The notes: generated from the letters alone by a model not told the origin. A stretch of DNA of 64,000 nucleotides from Clostridium thermosuccinogenes (GCF_002896855.1 NZ_CP021850.1:583665-647664); one strand, 5' to 3'; shown: positions 1 through 9,846, numbered from the stretch's first letter. Numbers and translations are program-made.

Positions 1-752
1 GTGGTGATATAAAGCCTTACCAGCAAAGAGTGCTGGAAGAACTGAAAAAAGAGTTCAAGATGCTGGCGAGGAAACATCCCTTGCTGGCATTGGAATATAT
101 TGAGGATAATTTCAAGTATTTTGACAGTGTTAAGGAATACTGTGAAAACACAGGATTGTCCTTTGACTACCAATACAGCTTCTTTGGAATCATGAAAGCT
201 ATAGCCAGAGAATGCCTCACCATCCCGCTGTTTTTACAGCGCATGGAGGAGTTGCGGGAGCTATTTGAAAAGTCAAAGAGTTCGGATTTAAAAAAAGCGG
301 CTACGCTTACGACCTTGCATTCATCCAAAGGTTTGGAGTATGATGCGGTACTGATGGTGGATTTAACAGAGGATGAAATTCCGGGCAGGAGAGCAGTTGA
401 GCTGGCAAAAAAGAATCAGGATAATAGCACCCTCGAGGAGGAGCGCCGTTTATTCTATGTAGGGATGACCAGGGCAAAGGAATATCTCTATCTGGTGAGC
501 CCATCCGTGAAAAATGGGATTAGAGCAGTAAGGTCAACCTTCATCAATGAAGTCATCAGTGTTATGAAGAAAAAGGAAGCGGATGAAATCGGAGAAGGGA
601 TGATCATTAACCATAAACATTTTGGAGAAGGAGTAATTACTGCCATACTTGAGCAAAAAGGCGGGCAGGTTATTCTGGAAATTGACTTCGGAGGAATAAG
701 GCGAAAGCTGGATTTTTCAATATGCCTGGAGAATGGGCTGATAACTTTCTAA
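1..752 (+). CDS. UvrD/Rep-family DNA helicase, C-terminal part (5' end outside window)
   Basis: The reading frame is open to the left edge of the window, so only the C-terminal portion of about 250 residues is present. It carries superfamily 1 helicase motif V (TTLHSSKGLEYDAV) and motif VI (RRLFYVGMTRAKE), which contact DNA and the ATP gamma-phosphate. After motif VI lies a C-terminal extension of about 70 residues with an HFGEGVI stretch, as in the C-terminal tail of PcrA/UvrD. The protein should be an ATP-driven 3'-5' translocase or helicase in DNA repair. Walker A and B lie outside the window, so the exact subfamily cannot be decided. Confidence 0.88.
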   Translation, partial: GDIKPYQQRVLEELKKEFKMLARKHPLLALEYIEDNFKYFDSVKEYCENTGLSFDYQYSFFGIMKAIARECLTIPLFLQRMEELRELFEKSKSSDLKKAATLTTLHSSKGLEYDAVLMVDLTEDEIPGRRAVELAKKNQDNSTLEEERRLFYVGMTRAKEYLYLVSPSVKNGIRAVRSTFINEVISVMKKKEADEIGEGMIINHKHFGEGVITAILEQKGGQVILEIDFGGIRRKLDFSICLENGLITF

Positions 753-974
753 ATACTGAAATAACGTATGCCTGTGAGAATAGCTTTTACGAAGCATGCA
801 ATTTAATTATAAAAGTTGTATTTCAATTATTGACTTTATATTTGATGATGGCAATGGTAAAATATTACTAAATAAGTTAATAGAACAGATCAGTGTTATA
901 TAAAGTGATCAAAGTCTTTTTCGATATGCTTAAAGTTTATGATATTGCAGAACATAAAGGGAAGGAGAACATTC

Positions 975-1733
975 ATGCGAAAAACGGCAAAAGCTTTGTT
1001 ATTCATTGTTATGGCACTGGTGCTTATGTCAGTAGTTGCATTTTTACCTACATTCCGGCTGAAGACAAGCAAAATGATTACTAAAGAAACGGATAATTTT
1101 GTTTTTTATTATGAAAAGCAAGATGAAAATGCTGTTCAAGATATGGCAGATATCATGAATGAATATTATAAGAATGTCAATTCTGCTTTGAATTTTAACC
1201 CGACGAAAAAAGCAGAAATATATGTTTATCCTGACCTTAAAGTCCTTCACACAAAAAAATATGGTTATTTGGGCAGGATTTTTGGTCCTGAATGGTATAT
1301 CGGAGACAATGTAAAAGATAAGGTGATTGTCGTCTCGCCGCTAAATCCGGGGCCAAAACATGACTATGACAGCGTAGTTCAGACTGTTGTGCATGAATAT
1401 GTCCATACGGTAGTTTATCAGATAAACAAAAAAGCGCCAAAATTATTAAATGAAGGCTTGGCAGGCTATTTATCAGGCAATGCCAAACCCAATTATCCGT
1501 TGGGAAATGTACCTGATATGAAAGATATAAAAACGAATAATCCTATCAAATTTGGCAATATAGGACTTTATGGATTTTCTTATACATATATAGAATTTCT
1601 CGATAAAAATTACAGCATGAGCAAAGTCGTGGACCTGGTAAAGAATCCTTCGGCATATGAAGAAATATTCGGCGTATCGGAAGAAGACATATATATGCAG
1701 TGGGCACAATACGTCAAAGACAATTATCAATGA
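975..1733 (+). CDS. Secreted or membrane-anchored gluzincin-type (peptidase MA-like) protein
   Basis: The start at 975 is chosen because a GGAAGGAG site precedes it; an upstream in-frame codon at 939 has none. The 252-residue product begins MRKTAKALLF and has one hydrophobic segment (about residues 5-27), so it is exported or anchored. A HEYVH zinc-binding motif near residue 140 is followed about 20 residues later by NEGLAGY, which would supply the third zinc ligand. This is the pattern of peptidase MA-like metalloproteases. The substrate is unknown. It stands alone, followed by a small membrane protein gene. Confidence 0.7.
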   Translation: MRKTAKALLFIVMALVLMSVVAFLPTFRLKTSKMITKETDNFVFYYEKQDENAVQDMADIMNEYYKNVNSALNFNPTKKAEIYVYPDLKVLHTKKYGYLGRIFGPEWYIGDNVKDKVIVVSPLNPGPKHDYDSVVQTVVHEYVHTVVYQINKKAPKLLNEGLAGYLSGNAKPNYPLGNVPDMKDIKTNNPIKFGNIGLYGFSYTYIEFLDKNYSMSKVVDLVKNPSAYEEIFGVSEEDIYMQWAQYVKDNYQ

Positions 1734-1794
1734 GAATATTGTACGCATCGGTACAATTCTGTCATAAATAAAAAATGTAATGGAGGGTAAAATT

Positions 1795-2076
1795 ATGTGG
1801 TTAATATTAGGAATCATAGCCATAGCAGCAACTTTTATAAATCTTTATATGTATAAAGCAGGGAAGGATTATAGGCTTGCTATGGCAGCAGGATTGTCAT
1901 TCACAGCATTAACACTTTGTTCGCAATACAGCCTTGTGTCAGTATGGGTAAAAGGAGAGGTTTGGGCAGCTTTATTAGACGTCGTACCTACTATGGAAAT
2001 ATGGCTATGGATTTTGACGATTATATCTATTGGGCTAAACATAACACCCATACTTTTAGATTCAAAGAATAAATAA
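1795..2076 (+). CDS. Small three-helix membrane protein of unknown function
   Basis: The start at 1795 follows a GGAGGG site; an in-frame ATG at 1780 overlaps that site and is unlikely. The 93-residue product is almost entirely hydrophobic, with segments at about residues 1-20, 32-52 and 62-84, and ends in a charged tail (LLDSKNK). I do not recognise a family. It lies 61 bp downstream of the metalloprotease-like gene and could be cotranscribed with it. Confidence 0.6.
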   Translation: MWLILGIIAIAATFINLYMYKAGKDYRLAMAAGLSFTALTLCSQYSLVSVWVKGEVWAALLDVVPTMEIWLWILTIISIGLNITPILLDSKNK

Positions 2077-2110
2077 TTAATTATTTTATAATAACACGCT
2101 GTTTATATAG

Positions 2111-2368
2111 TGTGACATTCATATTGATAATTGTGGAGAAGTATTTAGGAAAAATGAATTGGCTATAGGGCTTCTCATGCAAGCAATGTATCTGATGATG
2201 GCAAACCGCTTTTTAGATATCCTTTATTTCTTTTTAGGACTTCTCCAGGGACTGGCTATATGTTTTATAATTGCGGGAATATTACCTAAAAATCTTTACT
2301 TCAAGTTAAAAGGGTGGAAAGTCTCTGCGGCAAATAATATGCCGCATTTTTTATGTAATCTTTGGTAG
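2111..2368 (+). pseudogene. Remnant of a small membrane protein gene
   Basis: An open frame without a convincing start codon or ribosome binding site encodes about 70-85 residues. Two hydrophobic stretches (around ELAIGLLMQAMYLMM and FLGLLQGLAICFIIAG) are followed by a short basic tail. The N-terminus has no natural start, which suggests the 3' end of a decayed gene rather than an active one. No family is recognised. Confidence 0.3.
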
Positions 2369-2465
2369 CAAAATGCGAAGTAGAAAATATACATAATTTT
2401 TATAAGAAAATGAAAATTTTTCTATTTATTGATATAATGTATATATAGAATTTTACATAATTTTC

Positions 2466-2808
<343 letters not shown>

Positions 2809-2812
2809 ATAA

Positions 2813-4239
2813 TAGTACTTACGCAAAAGTAACATAAACAAGTCATATCAGCACTTTGAAAACAGAATATAGCTTAAAAGGTTGTTGCATTGAGGTTTCC
2901 ATATATTACAGCTATTCACCAGTTTTCGAATTATGCTATTCTTTTGGCAGGGGTTCCATGAGGTCTACCAAAAATTGCATTTCCGACATAACCGTTGCCA
3001 AGCACGGCATTCACGATATTATTACTGAACTGGTGAGAAAGTTCAATTTGGATAAGTTTTTGTTCCCTGAGAAGTATACACTGGTCTTCGTTGCAGCATG
3101 TATGGGTATAATCCTGTTTAATAATCCTACAGCAACATATATTGCGCAGAAGCTGTACTGGGTATCCCATGATGCCATAACAAGGCTGCTGCCGTTGCTT
3201 TCTATTAATAACACAAATATCATGATCCTGTTCATCCAGGCAATACAGTCACAAACGGCTGGTCTTGGATATTTGATCATCGATGATGTGATTATCAGGA
3301 AGCCTTTCGGCAAGAGCATTTTCCCGACATCTTATGTATACGATCACACAAATAATCGGTATGTCTGGGGAATGCACATTGTAGTCCTTCTATGGTCTAA
3401 TGGTTGGATTAAAATCCCCGTGGCGTTTCGGATATGGAAACCGGAAGAAAAGTGTGAAGAATATCATACCAAGGTTGAACTAGCCATACGTATGATATCC
3501 TTCGCCCACAAATTTGGTTTGGCTGCCGAATACGTCACATTCGACACCTGGTATTCCTGTAAAGAGCTCCTGCAAAAGCTCTCAGAGTGCGGTTACCACT
3601 ATGTCTGCATGATAAAGAATAACCGCAAAGTGCTGTACAACAACAGGGTTAACTTTAACGTTAAGACCATAAGCCTGCTGTTTAGCAAGAAACAGTACAG
3701 GTACTACCCCGGTACAGGCTTCTACATCAAGGCTTTATCGGTAATCTTACCTGGTGTGGGTAACACCATGATGGCAATAGTCAAAAACGGCTATAACGCA
3801 TCTATCCAAAACACCAGATTTATCATTACTGACTTGCCCGGTGTAGCTGCTCAAGACATCCTCAAGAAATACCTTTGCCGTTGGGACATTGAAGTATTCT
3901 TCAGAGACATCAAGCAGTTTCTGAACTTTGAAAAAGTTCAAGTCCGGTCTATTAGAAAACTTGAGGGTCACTTCTCCTTGGTGTTCATAACTTCTGTATT
4001 CGTGCAGATTTTGCAGATACAGAATAATTTGAATACCATGGGTGAAACCATCAGCTTCCTGCAGGACATTGTCCAGGTTAAAGTCAACGGTATTGTGTAC
4101 ATTATTAATGTAACATCCAAAGACCGGACAGGTAAAGAGGTAAATACTGTCTCAAATCCTCTCGCAACAACCATTTGGGACAAATTAAGTGCGTGAAATC
4201 TTTATTTTTCAAGGATCATTTTGTTTTGCGTAAGTACTG
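2813..4239 (+). mobile_element. IS4-superfamily insertion sequence, copy 1 (1427 bp)
   Basis: The ends carry inverted repeats AGTACTTACGCAAAA (left) and its complement (right), with one non-matching outer base at each end. The flanks show a 7-bp direct duplication TAAATAA at 2806-2812 and 4240-4246. An element of the same 1427-bp length, encoding an identical protein, lies in the opposite orientation at 30880-32306. It carries a single transposase gene. Confidence 0.92.
2958..4196 (+). CDS. IS4-superfamily DDE transposase (copy 1)
   Basis: This 412-residue transposase cuts and joins the element ends. Candidate acidic catalytic residues sit in LIIDDVIIRK, in VTFDTWYSCKE and in the WDIEVFFRDIKQF block, which resembles the Y-R-E-K signature of IS4-type enzymes. 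The ATG at 2958 follows AGGGG. The frame is open from a TTG at 2856 (446 residues), but that start has no ribosome binding site. The product is identical to that of the copy at 30923-32161, so at least one copy is probably functional and transposition was recent. Confidence 0.88.
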   Translation: MRSTKNCISDITVAKHGIHDIITELVRKFNLDKFLFPEKYTLVFVAACMGIILFNNPTATYIAQKLYWVSHDAITRLLPLLSINNTNIMILFIQAIQSQTAGLGYLIIDDVIIRKPFGKSIFPTSYVYDHTNNRYVWGMHIVVLLWSNGWIKIPVAFRIWKPEEKCEEYHTKVELAIRMISFAHKFGLAAEYVTFDTWYSCKELLQKLSECGYHYVCMIKNNRKVLYNNRVNFNVKTISLLFSKKQYRYYPGTGFYIKALSVILPGVGNTMMAIVKNGYNASIQNTRFIITDLPGVAAQDILKKYLCRWDIEVFFRDIKQFLNFEKVQVRSIRKLEGHFSLVFITSVFVQILQIQNNLNTMGETISFLQDIVQVKVNGIVYIINVTSKDRTGKEVNTVSNPLATTIWDKLSA

Positions 4240-4291
4240 TAAATAATATAATCAAAGTATCAAAATATGTATTTTAACCGGAGGGTGTGTA

Positions 4292-4759
4292 ATGAGACTA
4301 AACGGTAATTTAGCGGCAAGTTGCATTGTACTTCATGATAACAAGGTTTTGTTGGTGAGGCACACTTATGGAATAGCTAAAAACAAGTATTTTGTACCAG
4401 GGGGCAACTTGCAGCCGGGTGAACTGCTTGAACAAACTGCCGTTAGAGAAGTGTTTGAAGAAACTTCGGTTAGGATTAAGATAAAAGGATTGCTATCTGT
4501 CCGTTTTGCGCCAAATAGTGCTTGGTTCATTTTTCTTGCGGATTATGTTTCAGGCACGCCAACTTCAGATAACAGGGAAAATGATTCCGCATTGTTTATG
4601 GATATTAAAGAAGCGTTGTCTTCCGAGCATGTGAGCTATACCACAAAAGTGTTCATAAGAAGAGCAATTGACAAAGATAAAAAGATATTTACTCTCAGTG
4701 ATTATGTAAGTACCAGCAGCCCGGATATTACAAGAGAAAATTGGCGCCTATATGATTAA
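4292..4759 (+). CDS. Nudix hydrolase
   Basis: The 155-residue protein has a complete Nudix box of the form G-x5-E-x7-R-E-x-x-E-E, read from GGNLQPGELLEQ through AVREVFEET at about residues 38-60. Such enzymes hydrolyse nucleoside diphosphates linked to another moiety, with Mg2+ bound by the REVFEE glutamates. The start follows a clear GGAGGG site. The gene stands alone just right of IS4-like copy 1. The substrate cannot be deduced from sequence. Confidence 0.9.
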   Translation: MRLNGNLAASCIVLHDNKVLLVRHTYGIAKNKYFVPGGNLQPGELLEQTAVREVFEETSVRIKIKGLLSVRFAPNSAWFIFLADYVSGTPTSDNRENDSALFMDIKEALSSEHVSYTTKVFIRRAIDKDKKIFTLSDYVSTSSPDITRENWRLYD

Positions 4760-5274
4760 CGCCGTATATCGTTGTGATAAGCCTAATCCACAGTTGAGTT
4801 ACTTCATTTTTTATTATCACATTAATAAAATAATGTAAAGGTATGGTTGATTTAATTTATAAGACGTTATTATTAAGCATTTTTGTCTTGATTATAGGGT
4901 TTTAATGTTAGTCCGGCCTAATTTGTGGTAAGAAATAACAGAATCATGGAAATCATATGCTGCTACGAAGCCTTCTGATTTCTATATTAAGATCACTCAC
5001 TTTGGAGGTTGTTTTTTGCATTGGGTGGAATCGCTGGCATAATAGTATTTTATACTGCTTTGATAAGCATCTGATAGTGAGTCTTATTATGCCGCATTGC
5101 TTATAAAATGTGTTATAAGCAATACTCCTTGAATGCTATCATTGTCCCATTAACTCTATATCCACAGAACAAGTTTATTTGCATCGAAATGAGTTAATTT
5201 GATATGTTATTGGTTAGTGGATAAAATATTGAAGATTGATGTTGTATGCTTTCAAAGTTAAAGGAGGAATTTGC
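4760..5274. other. Intergenic region without a gene; two 20-bp repeats
   Basis: No convincing reading frame was found in these ~515 bases. Near the right end, 5171-5190 and 5191-5210 are two diverged units that both contain a GTTWATTTG core and are spaced by exactly 20 bp. They resemble the repeats at 9621-9680. Nothing else was recognised. Confidence 0.4.
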
Positions 5275-5694
5275 ATGTGGTTTTTATTTGCGTTCTTATC
5301 AGCAGTATTTGCTGCATTGACATCTATACTTGCCAAGATAGGGATTGAAGGAATTAATTCCAACTTAGCAACTGCAATACGTACAGCAGTCGTGCTGGTG
5401 ATGGCATGGACTATAGTTTTTATTTCAGGAGCGCAGAGCCATATTAATGATATTAGTAAAAAAAGTTGGATATTTTTGATCTTATCAGGTATTGCGACGG
5501 GATTATCCTGGCTTTGCTATTACAAAGCATTGCAAATTGGGGATGCTTCAAAGGTCGTTCCGGTGGATAAATTCAGTGTTGTTATTACAATGATACTCGC
5601 TTTTGTAGTATTACATGAAGCGCCTACTACTAAAACAATTCTGGGCGGTATATTTATTACAATTGGCACCTTTATAATGATTTTGAAAGGGTAA
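5275..5694 (+). CDS. Single-domain EamA/DMT-family transporter
   Basis: The start at 5275 follows AAAGGAGGA. The 139-residue product has five hydrophobic segments (about 2-20, 31-48, 63-82, 92-110, 117-138) and ends with the EamA pattern LHEAPTTKTILGGIFITIG. It is half the length of ten-helix DMT proteins and so should work as a homo- or heterodimer. The substrate is unknown. It is monocistronic, with a strong hairpin about 100 bp downstream. Confidence 0.82.
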   Translation: MWFLFAFLSAVFAALTSILAKIGIEGINSNLATAIRTAVVLVMAWTIVFISGAQSHINDISKKSWIFLILSGIATGLSWLCYYKALQIGDASKVVPVDKFSVVITMILAFVVLHEAPTTKTILGGIFITIGTFIMILKG

Positions 5695-5796
5695 TTAATC
5701 ATGAGATGAGGCATATTTATGAGTTAAATTTAAGAAGTCATTCAGATGGAAGCGCATTGGTGAAACATATAAAAAGGCAGAATGAATGAACGGAAA

Positions 5797-5843
5797 AATC
5801 CTTTGTAACGCAAATTATTAACAGATTACAAAGGATTATTTTA
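5797..5843 (+). terminator. Hairpin terminator AATCCTTTGTAA / TTACAAAGGATT
   Basis: A perfect 12-bp stem (5797-5808 with 5826-5837) is followed by a T-rich run. Closely similar hairpins recur at 6920-6960 and 9516-9556 inside the larger intergenic repeats. Confidence 0.75.
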
Positions 5844-5946
5844 TTTTCATTTAAAAGTATATTTTATTTTTATTAAAGATGTTATTAATTATTGACTTTA
5901 ATAATATTATAGTATATATTTAATATTGTTAAAGGAGGGAAATGAC

Positions 5947-6249
5947 ATGGCTATAGAAATAGTACCTGAATGGATGGTAAATCTGGATGATGAAGATGTA
6001 TCGTTCATTAAAAAATTTATTTTGGCATCTGGTTCGCTCAAAGAAATTGCCAACCAGTATGGTGTTACTTATCCAACAGTACGGTTAAGGCTTGATAAAC
6101 TGATCCAGAAGATTCAAATCAGTGAGGACACTGCGAATGAGCCATATATTGCTTTAATCAAGCGTCTTGCACTAAATGAAAAAATTGATTTTGAGACGGC
6201 TAAGATTTTAATAAACGAGTACAAAAAAACTAAAAAGGAGGTTAAATAG
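5947..6249 (+). CDS. DUF2089-family putative helix-turn-helix protein
   Basis: The ATG at 5947 follows AAAGGAGGG. The 100-residue protein matches the DUF2089 pattern: DEDVSFIKKFILASGSLKEI, then an HTH-like segment (ANQYGVTYPTVRLRLDKLI) and a charged helical C-terminus. It is probably a DNA-binding regulator. The next gene starts at the base after its stop codon, so the two are translationally linked; the membrane partner may control or be controlled by it (inference). Confidence 0.78.
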   Translation: MAIEIVPEWMVNLDDEDVSFIKKFILASGSLKEIANQYGVTYPTVRLRLDKLIQKIQISEDTANEPYIALIKRLALNEKIDFETAKILINEYKKTKKEVK

Positions 6250-6660
6250 ATGGCAAATGTTATTGTCGTTGTGCTGCTATGCCTTGCATTTCTTGTATTT
6301 CTTGCAGGTAGCATCTGGTTGCAAATTTTTCTTTCCAAAAAGCAGAATAAATGGCTAGGATTAATTATACCTTTAATTTGTTTCGTTTTTTCGATAATGG
6401 CCGTTCTCTCTTTAGCAATGTATACGAATACAGCAATTACTTCTCTGACTGATGTTAATGATGGAGCTAAATTAAGTGATAAAATAACTATTATACATTC
6501 AGAGAAATCGAGTATGTTCTCAATGCTTGCAACTGTTGTGCCTGTTTTTCTTATATCTAATATTCCAACCATCATATTTTTAGCAATATACTTTGCATGT
6601 AGGGAAAAATTGAAACTACGTACTGAATTGGATAAAATGAATATTCAGGACTTGGAATAA
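6250..6660 (+). CDS. Membrane protein cotranscribed with the DUF2089 regulator
   Basis: The ATG directly abuts the upstream stop codon, and AAAAGGAGG inside the upstream gene provides the ribosome binding site. The 136 residues contain three hydrophobic segments (about 2-24, 34-55, 93-116). A ~35-residue polar loop lies between the second and third, and the C-terminus is charged. No family was recognised. Pairing with a DUF2089 protein suggests a membrane-linked regulatory pair. Confidence 0.65.
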   Translation: MANVIVVVLLCLAFLVFLAGSIWLQIFLSKKQNKWLGLIIPLICFVFSIMAVLSLAMYTNTAITSLTDVNDGAKLSDKITIIHSEKSSMFSMLATVVPVFLISNIPTIIFLAIYFACREKLKLRTELDKMNIQDLE

Positions 6661-6701
6661 TTTAGTACTAAGACTGCCACTTTAAAAATTTAGTCCTATC
6701 T

Positions 6702-7047
6702 ATGTGAATATAAAATAAACTCATTTCATTCCCAAGATCGCAAACCCGCATGGTTGATGGGCGGGGTAAAATGGATGATAAAAAGATGTTCCTTAAAAGG
6801 GATAGTTGATTTGAATTAAATGGGAAAAATGGAAAGGAGAAAAGCAAATAAAGTTGTTCCATAGAAGGGGTTTTAAAAGTAGTAGGATTAAGGGTAAAGG
6901 GATAATGATAGAAATATAAAATCCTTTGTAACCGGCATAATAAATGGATTACAAAGGATTGATTTTATTGGATAATACCCTTGCCATTGAACTTGTCCCG
7001 AAGGAAAAACTTAATTTGCTGTTTACACAGAAGCATGAATAGGGAAC
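6702..7047. repeat. Interspersed intergenic repeat, copy R1
   Basis: This block is a diverged duplicate of 9305-9702. Shared landmarks in the same order are GTGAATATAAAATAAACTC, AAACCCGCATGGTTGATGG, the hairpin AATCCTTTGTAA/TTACAAAGGATT (6920-6960), TTTTATTGGATA and TGTTTACACAGAA. No coding potential is conserved between the copies, so it behaves as a structured non-coding repeat. Confidence 0.7.
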
Positions 7048-7202
7048 GGGATAAAAAGGATATTATGGAAGTTGGCTAAAAGGTAGCATGGCTAAAAAGT
7101 AGATGATTTTGCTGCTTATATAGTGTAAAATAAAGGAAACGGTGCAGATTAGTGGAATTTTGTGAAGTAATATTTTTTATTCTTGACGAAAGGATGTACG
7201 GC

Positions 7203-7712
7203 ATGAAAAATACAATAAAATATATCGAGGTTTTTATAGTTGTGATACTTTTAGCATTTTACTTTTTGTATTCTAATAATTATATAGGGGTAAGCAAGTC
7301 AAACATCGAGAAAGATGCTCGTTATTATCAAAAGATTGATGATACTTGGGCCGTGGCTAAAGATACTACAGAAGCTATGTCTGCTATGTTTTTTTATTCC
7401 GAAGACGTTGCAGACCATACATTCTCAATTTATGTGAACCGCCCAGGCTTTTCATTCGGATATTTCTTTATGAGTGGTGGATCACTTAATCCAAATGAAA
7501 TAGCAGAAATCCATATGAAAGGATATAATGAGCGTGCGCTTATTTCAGTGAATAAGCAGCAAGTAAATAAAATGGAAATTGACGATGGTAATGAAGTTCG
7601 AACGATTGAAATCGATAGTGAAAAACCTTTTGTATTCATTTTACCTGTCAACGCCGGAATTGCAACTTTTTATGACATAAACGGTAATATCATTGAAAGT
7701 GCTAAGCGTTAA
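7203..7712 (+). CDS. Membrane-anchored hypothetical protein
   Basis: The chosen ATG at 7203 follows GAAAGGA; the frame is open from a GTG at 7152. The 169-residue product has one N-terminal transmembrane segment (IEVFIVVILLAFYFLY, about residues 7-22). An extracytoplasmic domain rich in beta-type segments follows, without cysteines. No family was recognised. It is monocistronic. Confidence 0.6.
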   Translation: MKNTIKYIEVFIVVILLAFYFLYSNNYIGVSKSNIEKDARYYQKIDDTWAVAKDTTEAMSAMFFYSEDVADHTFSIYVNRPGFSFGYFFMSGGSLNPNEIAEIHMKGYNERALISVNKQQVNKMEIDDGNEVRTIEIDSEKPFVFILPVNAGIATFYDINGNIIESAKR

Positions 7713-7843
7713 TTGAATGGTTTTCAATAGGTCAAAAGTCAGCGTCTATGCTGCTCATGATTCTTAGCGCTACAAATGATTTCAGGAGATGCAGAAAATA
7801 TCGAACTTAATTTGATTAGTGTCATGCAGTAAATTGTAAATGT

Positions 7844-8074
7844 TTATGCAACTATCCGTGATTTAGTAATAACAGCATCGACAGTTACTCCTTTTACTGC
7901 ACAAGTATATGCAAACTTGGCAGTGGTCAACATATACGTTACTCCACTTGTACTCTCCGAGAAACCTTGAGCTGCAGTTTCTGTTCCGGTTACAGGTGTG
8001 CTTTGAATGGAGCGCAGAAACAGTCTTGTTTCCTCGGTGGAAATAATGCCTGATATCATATGAACCATATGGTC
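7844..8074 (-). pseudogene. Possible gene fragment on the minus strand
   Basis: A minus-strand frame of about 75 codons encodes a Thr/Ser/Ala-rich peptide (TEETRLFLRSIQSTPVTG). It has no ribosome binding site and no recognised family. It could be the remnant of a larger gene or chance. Apart from this, the 600-bp spacer 7713-8327 contains nothing recognised. Confidence 0.2.
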
Positions 8075-8327
8075 GTTTTCGTCAATTCAAAACTACCACA
8101 TTACGTCAACTTATTCTTTATTTTATCATGAATTTGGTAATACAATTATTTACTTTTTAATGCACAACACTATTTAAAAATAAAAATTGTAATTACCTTG
8201 TAAGGTGTCATTTAAATAGATGTGGACATAATATATATATAGAAGTTAAGAATTGGAATTATGCTTGAAAAAAACATAAGGAAGTGATAGCATAAGGGTA
8301 AGAAAAATAAGAAGGGGGTTGTATAGA

Positions 8328-8522
8328 ATGGCGACGGTAGTTAGCATTAAGGATTATAAATTAAATCAAATACCAAAAAGACAGGATGTTTCCACTCTTG
8401 ATATGATATTCAACCCCGTTAAGAGAAGAAAGTTTTATGCAGATATCGATAAAGACTATGTAGAAACAGATGATGAAAAAGAGATTTTCGATGAAATGAC
8501 TAAAAGACTGAGGGGTGAGTAA
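8328..8522 (+). CDS. Putative antitoxin partner of the PemK/MazF-like toxin
   Basis: A 64-residue acidic and basic protein starts at the ATG at 8328 after AAGGGGG. It ends three bases before the toxin start, the usual spacing of a type II toxin-antitoxin pair. The N-terminus (MATVVSIKDYKLNQIPKR) could bind DNA and the charged C-terminus could wrap the toxin. No antitoxin family is recognised; the assignment rests on position and size. Confidence 0.55.
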   Translation: MATVVSIKDYKLNQIPKRQDVSTLDMIFNPVKRRKFYADIDKDYVETDDEKEIFDEMTKRLRGE

Positions 8523-8525
8523 ATT

Positions 8526-9029
8526 TTGCCCTGTCCAGCGTTGCCGAAAATTCCACAAAAGAGTACCCATTATGAGAAGGGTTGCGTTCACTGGTTTGAT
8601 TTAACCGGTAATAGTGACCCTTCGATCGCTTCACAAAAGGCAAGACCATTTATAATTATTAGCAGATATAACCCTAAATCAAGCAGAGTTATTATTTGCC
8701 CAGTGTCAGACATGATACACTATTTAGAAAAAGATACATATGGCAACATAATACAACCTCCAAAATTAAAATATCCTTATCACGCACCATTGTATAAAAA
8801 AGATTATCCTTTCCTGGATAAAGATAGTGTAGTACTTCTTGACCAGGTATATACTGTATCAAAAGATGAACTGTTTGAAGACTGGTATATGGGACAAGTT
8901 GTAAACACAAGGGAGATAGATGAAGCAATTTTTTATAACTATGATTTGTTTGCGTCTATTAATGAGGTTATTCAAGATTTGCTGAATTCCATTGAAAATA
9001 TGCATATAGAAAAATACTCTAGGAAGTAA
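8526..9029 (+). CDS. PemK/MazF-family type II toxin (endoribonuclease)
   Basis: The TTG start at 8526 follows GGGGTGAG at the end of the antitoxin gene. The 167-residue protein shows the MazF/PemK core: a GCVHWFDL strand, KARPFIIIS, RVIICPVSD and a later DSVVLLDQVYTVSKD strand. Members cleave mRNA at short sequence motifs when their antitoxin is degraded. It is somewhat longer than MazF (about 110 residues) because of a C-terminal helical extension. It lies about 900 bp upstream of the Pycsar-like operon, consistent with a defence neighbourhood. Confidence 0.8.
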   Translation: MPCPALPKIPQKSTHYEKGCVHWFDLTGNSDPSIASQKARPFIIISRYNPKSSRVIICPVSDMIHYLEKDTYGNIIQPPKLKYPYHAPLYKKDYPFLDKDSVVLLDQVYTVSKDELFEDWYMGQVVNTREIDEAIFYNYDLFASINEVIQDLLNSIENMHIEKYSRK

Positions 9030-9304
9030 TTAAAACTAAATTTAATGCTAGAAAACCTAAGACTAACCAGTAGGACAAGTTTTTGGTTTTATTATGAGAA
9101 TTTCTGCAGACATAATTTTATGCTTCCCAAATTTCCCAAAAAACATCTTTGAAAGCGTCTTTCAAAAATGCTAGAGCTTCTCCTGGATTCTGAAAATTAT
9201 TTCCCTGACTATTTCTTTTGGTAATACACTCATAAAAAATACTCTTTTCTGGTTTGTGTTGTTAATTCTTACCAGAAAAGAGTATTTCCTATCTCTCATA
9301 TACA

Positions 9305-9702
9305 AATGTGAATATAAAATAAACTCATTCCCTCCCCAACTCCGCAAACCCGCATGGTTGATGGATGGGAGAAAATGGATGAAAATAAAGATGTTCTGAA
9401 AAATGGATGGATTCATGGAATGGATTGGGAAAAATGGAAGGGAAAAAAGAAAATAAACATGTTCCGAAATAGGAAGAGAAGGGGTAAGGGGAAAGGGATA
9501 AGGAGAGAAAGGTAAAATCCTTCGCAATCCGCATAATAAAAGGATTATGAAGGATTGATTTATTTTATTGGATAGTATCCTTGCACCTTATCCCATGACA
9601 CTTTACCCTGTTTTTCTGGAACGAGTTTATTTGCAGAGGAACGACTTTATTTGCAAAGGAAAGAGTTTGTTTGATGTTTACACAGAAAGCAGGATTAAGG
9701 AA
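9305..9702. repeat. Interspersed intergenic repeat, copy R2
   Basis: This is the diverged second copy of the block at 6702-7047, with the same ordered landmarks. The hairpin is AATCCTTCGCAATCC (9516-9530) paired with GGATTATGAAGGATT (9542-9556). Compensating changes relative to copy R1 keep the stem. Three 20-bp tandem units lie inside its right part. The spacer 9030-9959 holds no gene otherwise. Confidence 0.7.
9621..9680. repeat. Three 20-bp direct repeats
   Basis: Units start at 9621, 9641 and 9661. The first two read ACGASTTTATTTGCARAGGA with two differences, and the third is diverged (AAGAGTTTGTTTGATGTTTA). The exact 20-bp period suggests protein-binding iterons. Confidence 0.7.
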
Positions 9703-9846
9703 CAAGGAGAAATGGAAAAAGACTCTATTCATAACACGACTTCTTACATAGAATAAAATAAGAGAAAATGGCTAATGCGATAAAGAGTATAGGTTAAGGG
9801 ATATGAATGGGGCGGAGATTAATTGGGATATACAATAGGAACATAA

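Noticed and set aside
9171-9534. Minus-strand frames of 69 and 118 codons with Pro/Ser/Phe-rich translation
   Set aside because: They lie over the purine-rich interspersed repeat R2, show strong composition bias and are not preserved in copy R1.
9568-9756. Plus-strand frame of 62 codons
   Set aside because: It spans the 20-bp direct repeats and has no ribosome binding site.
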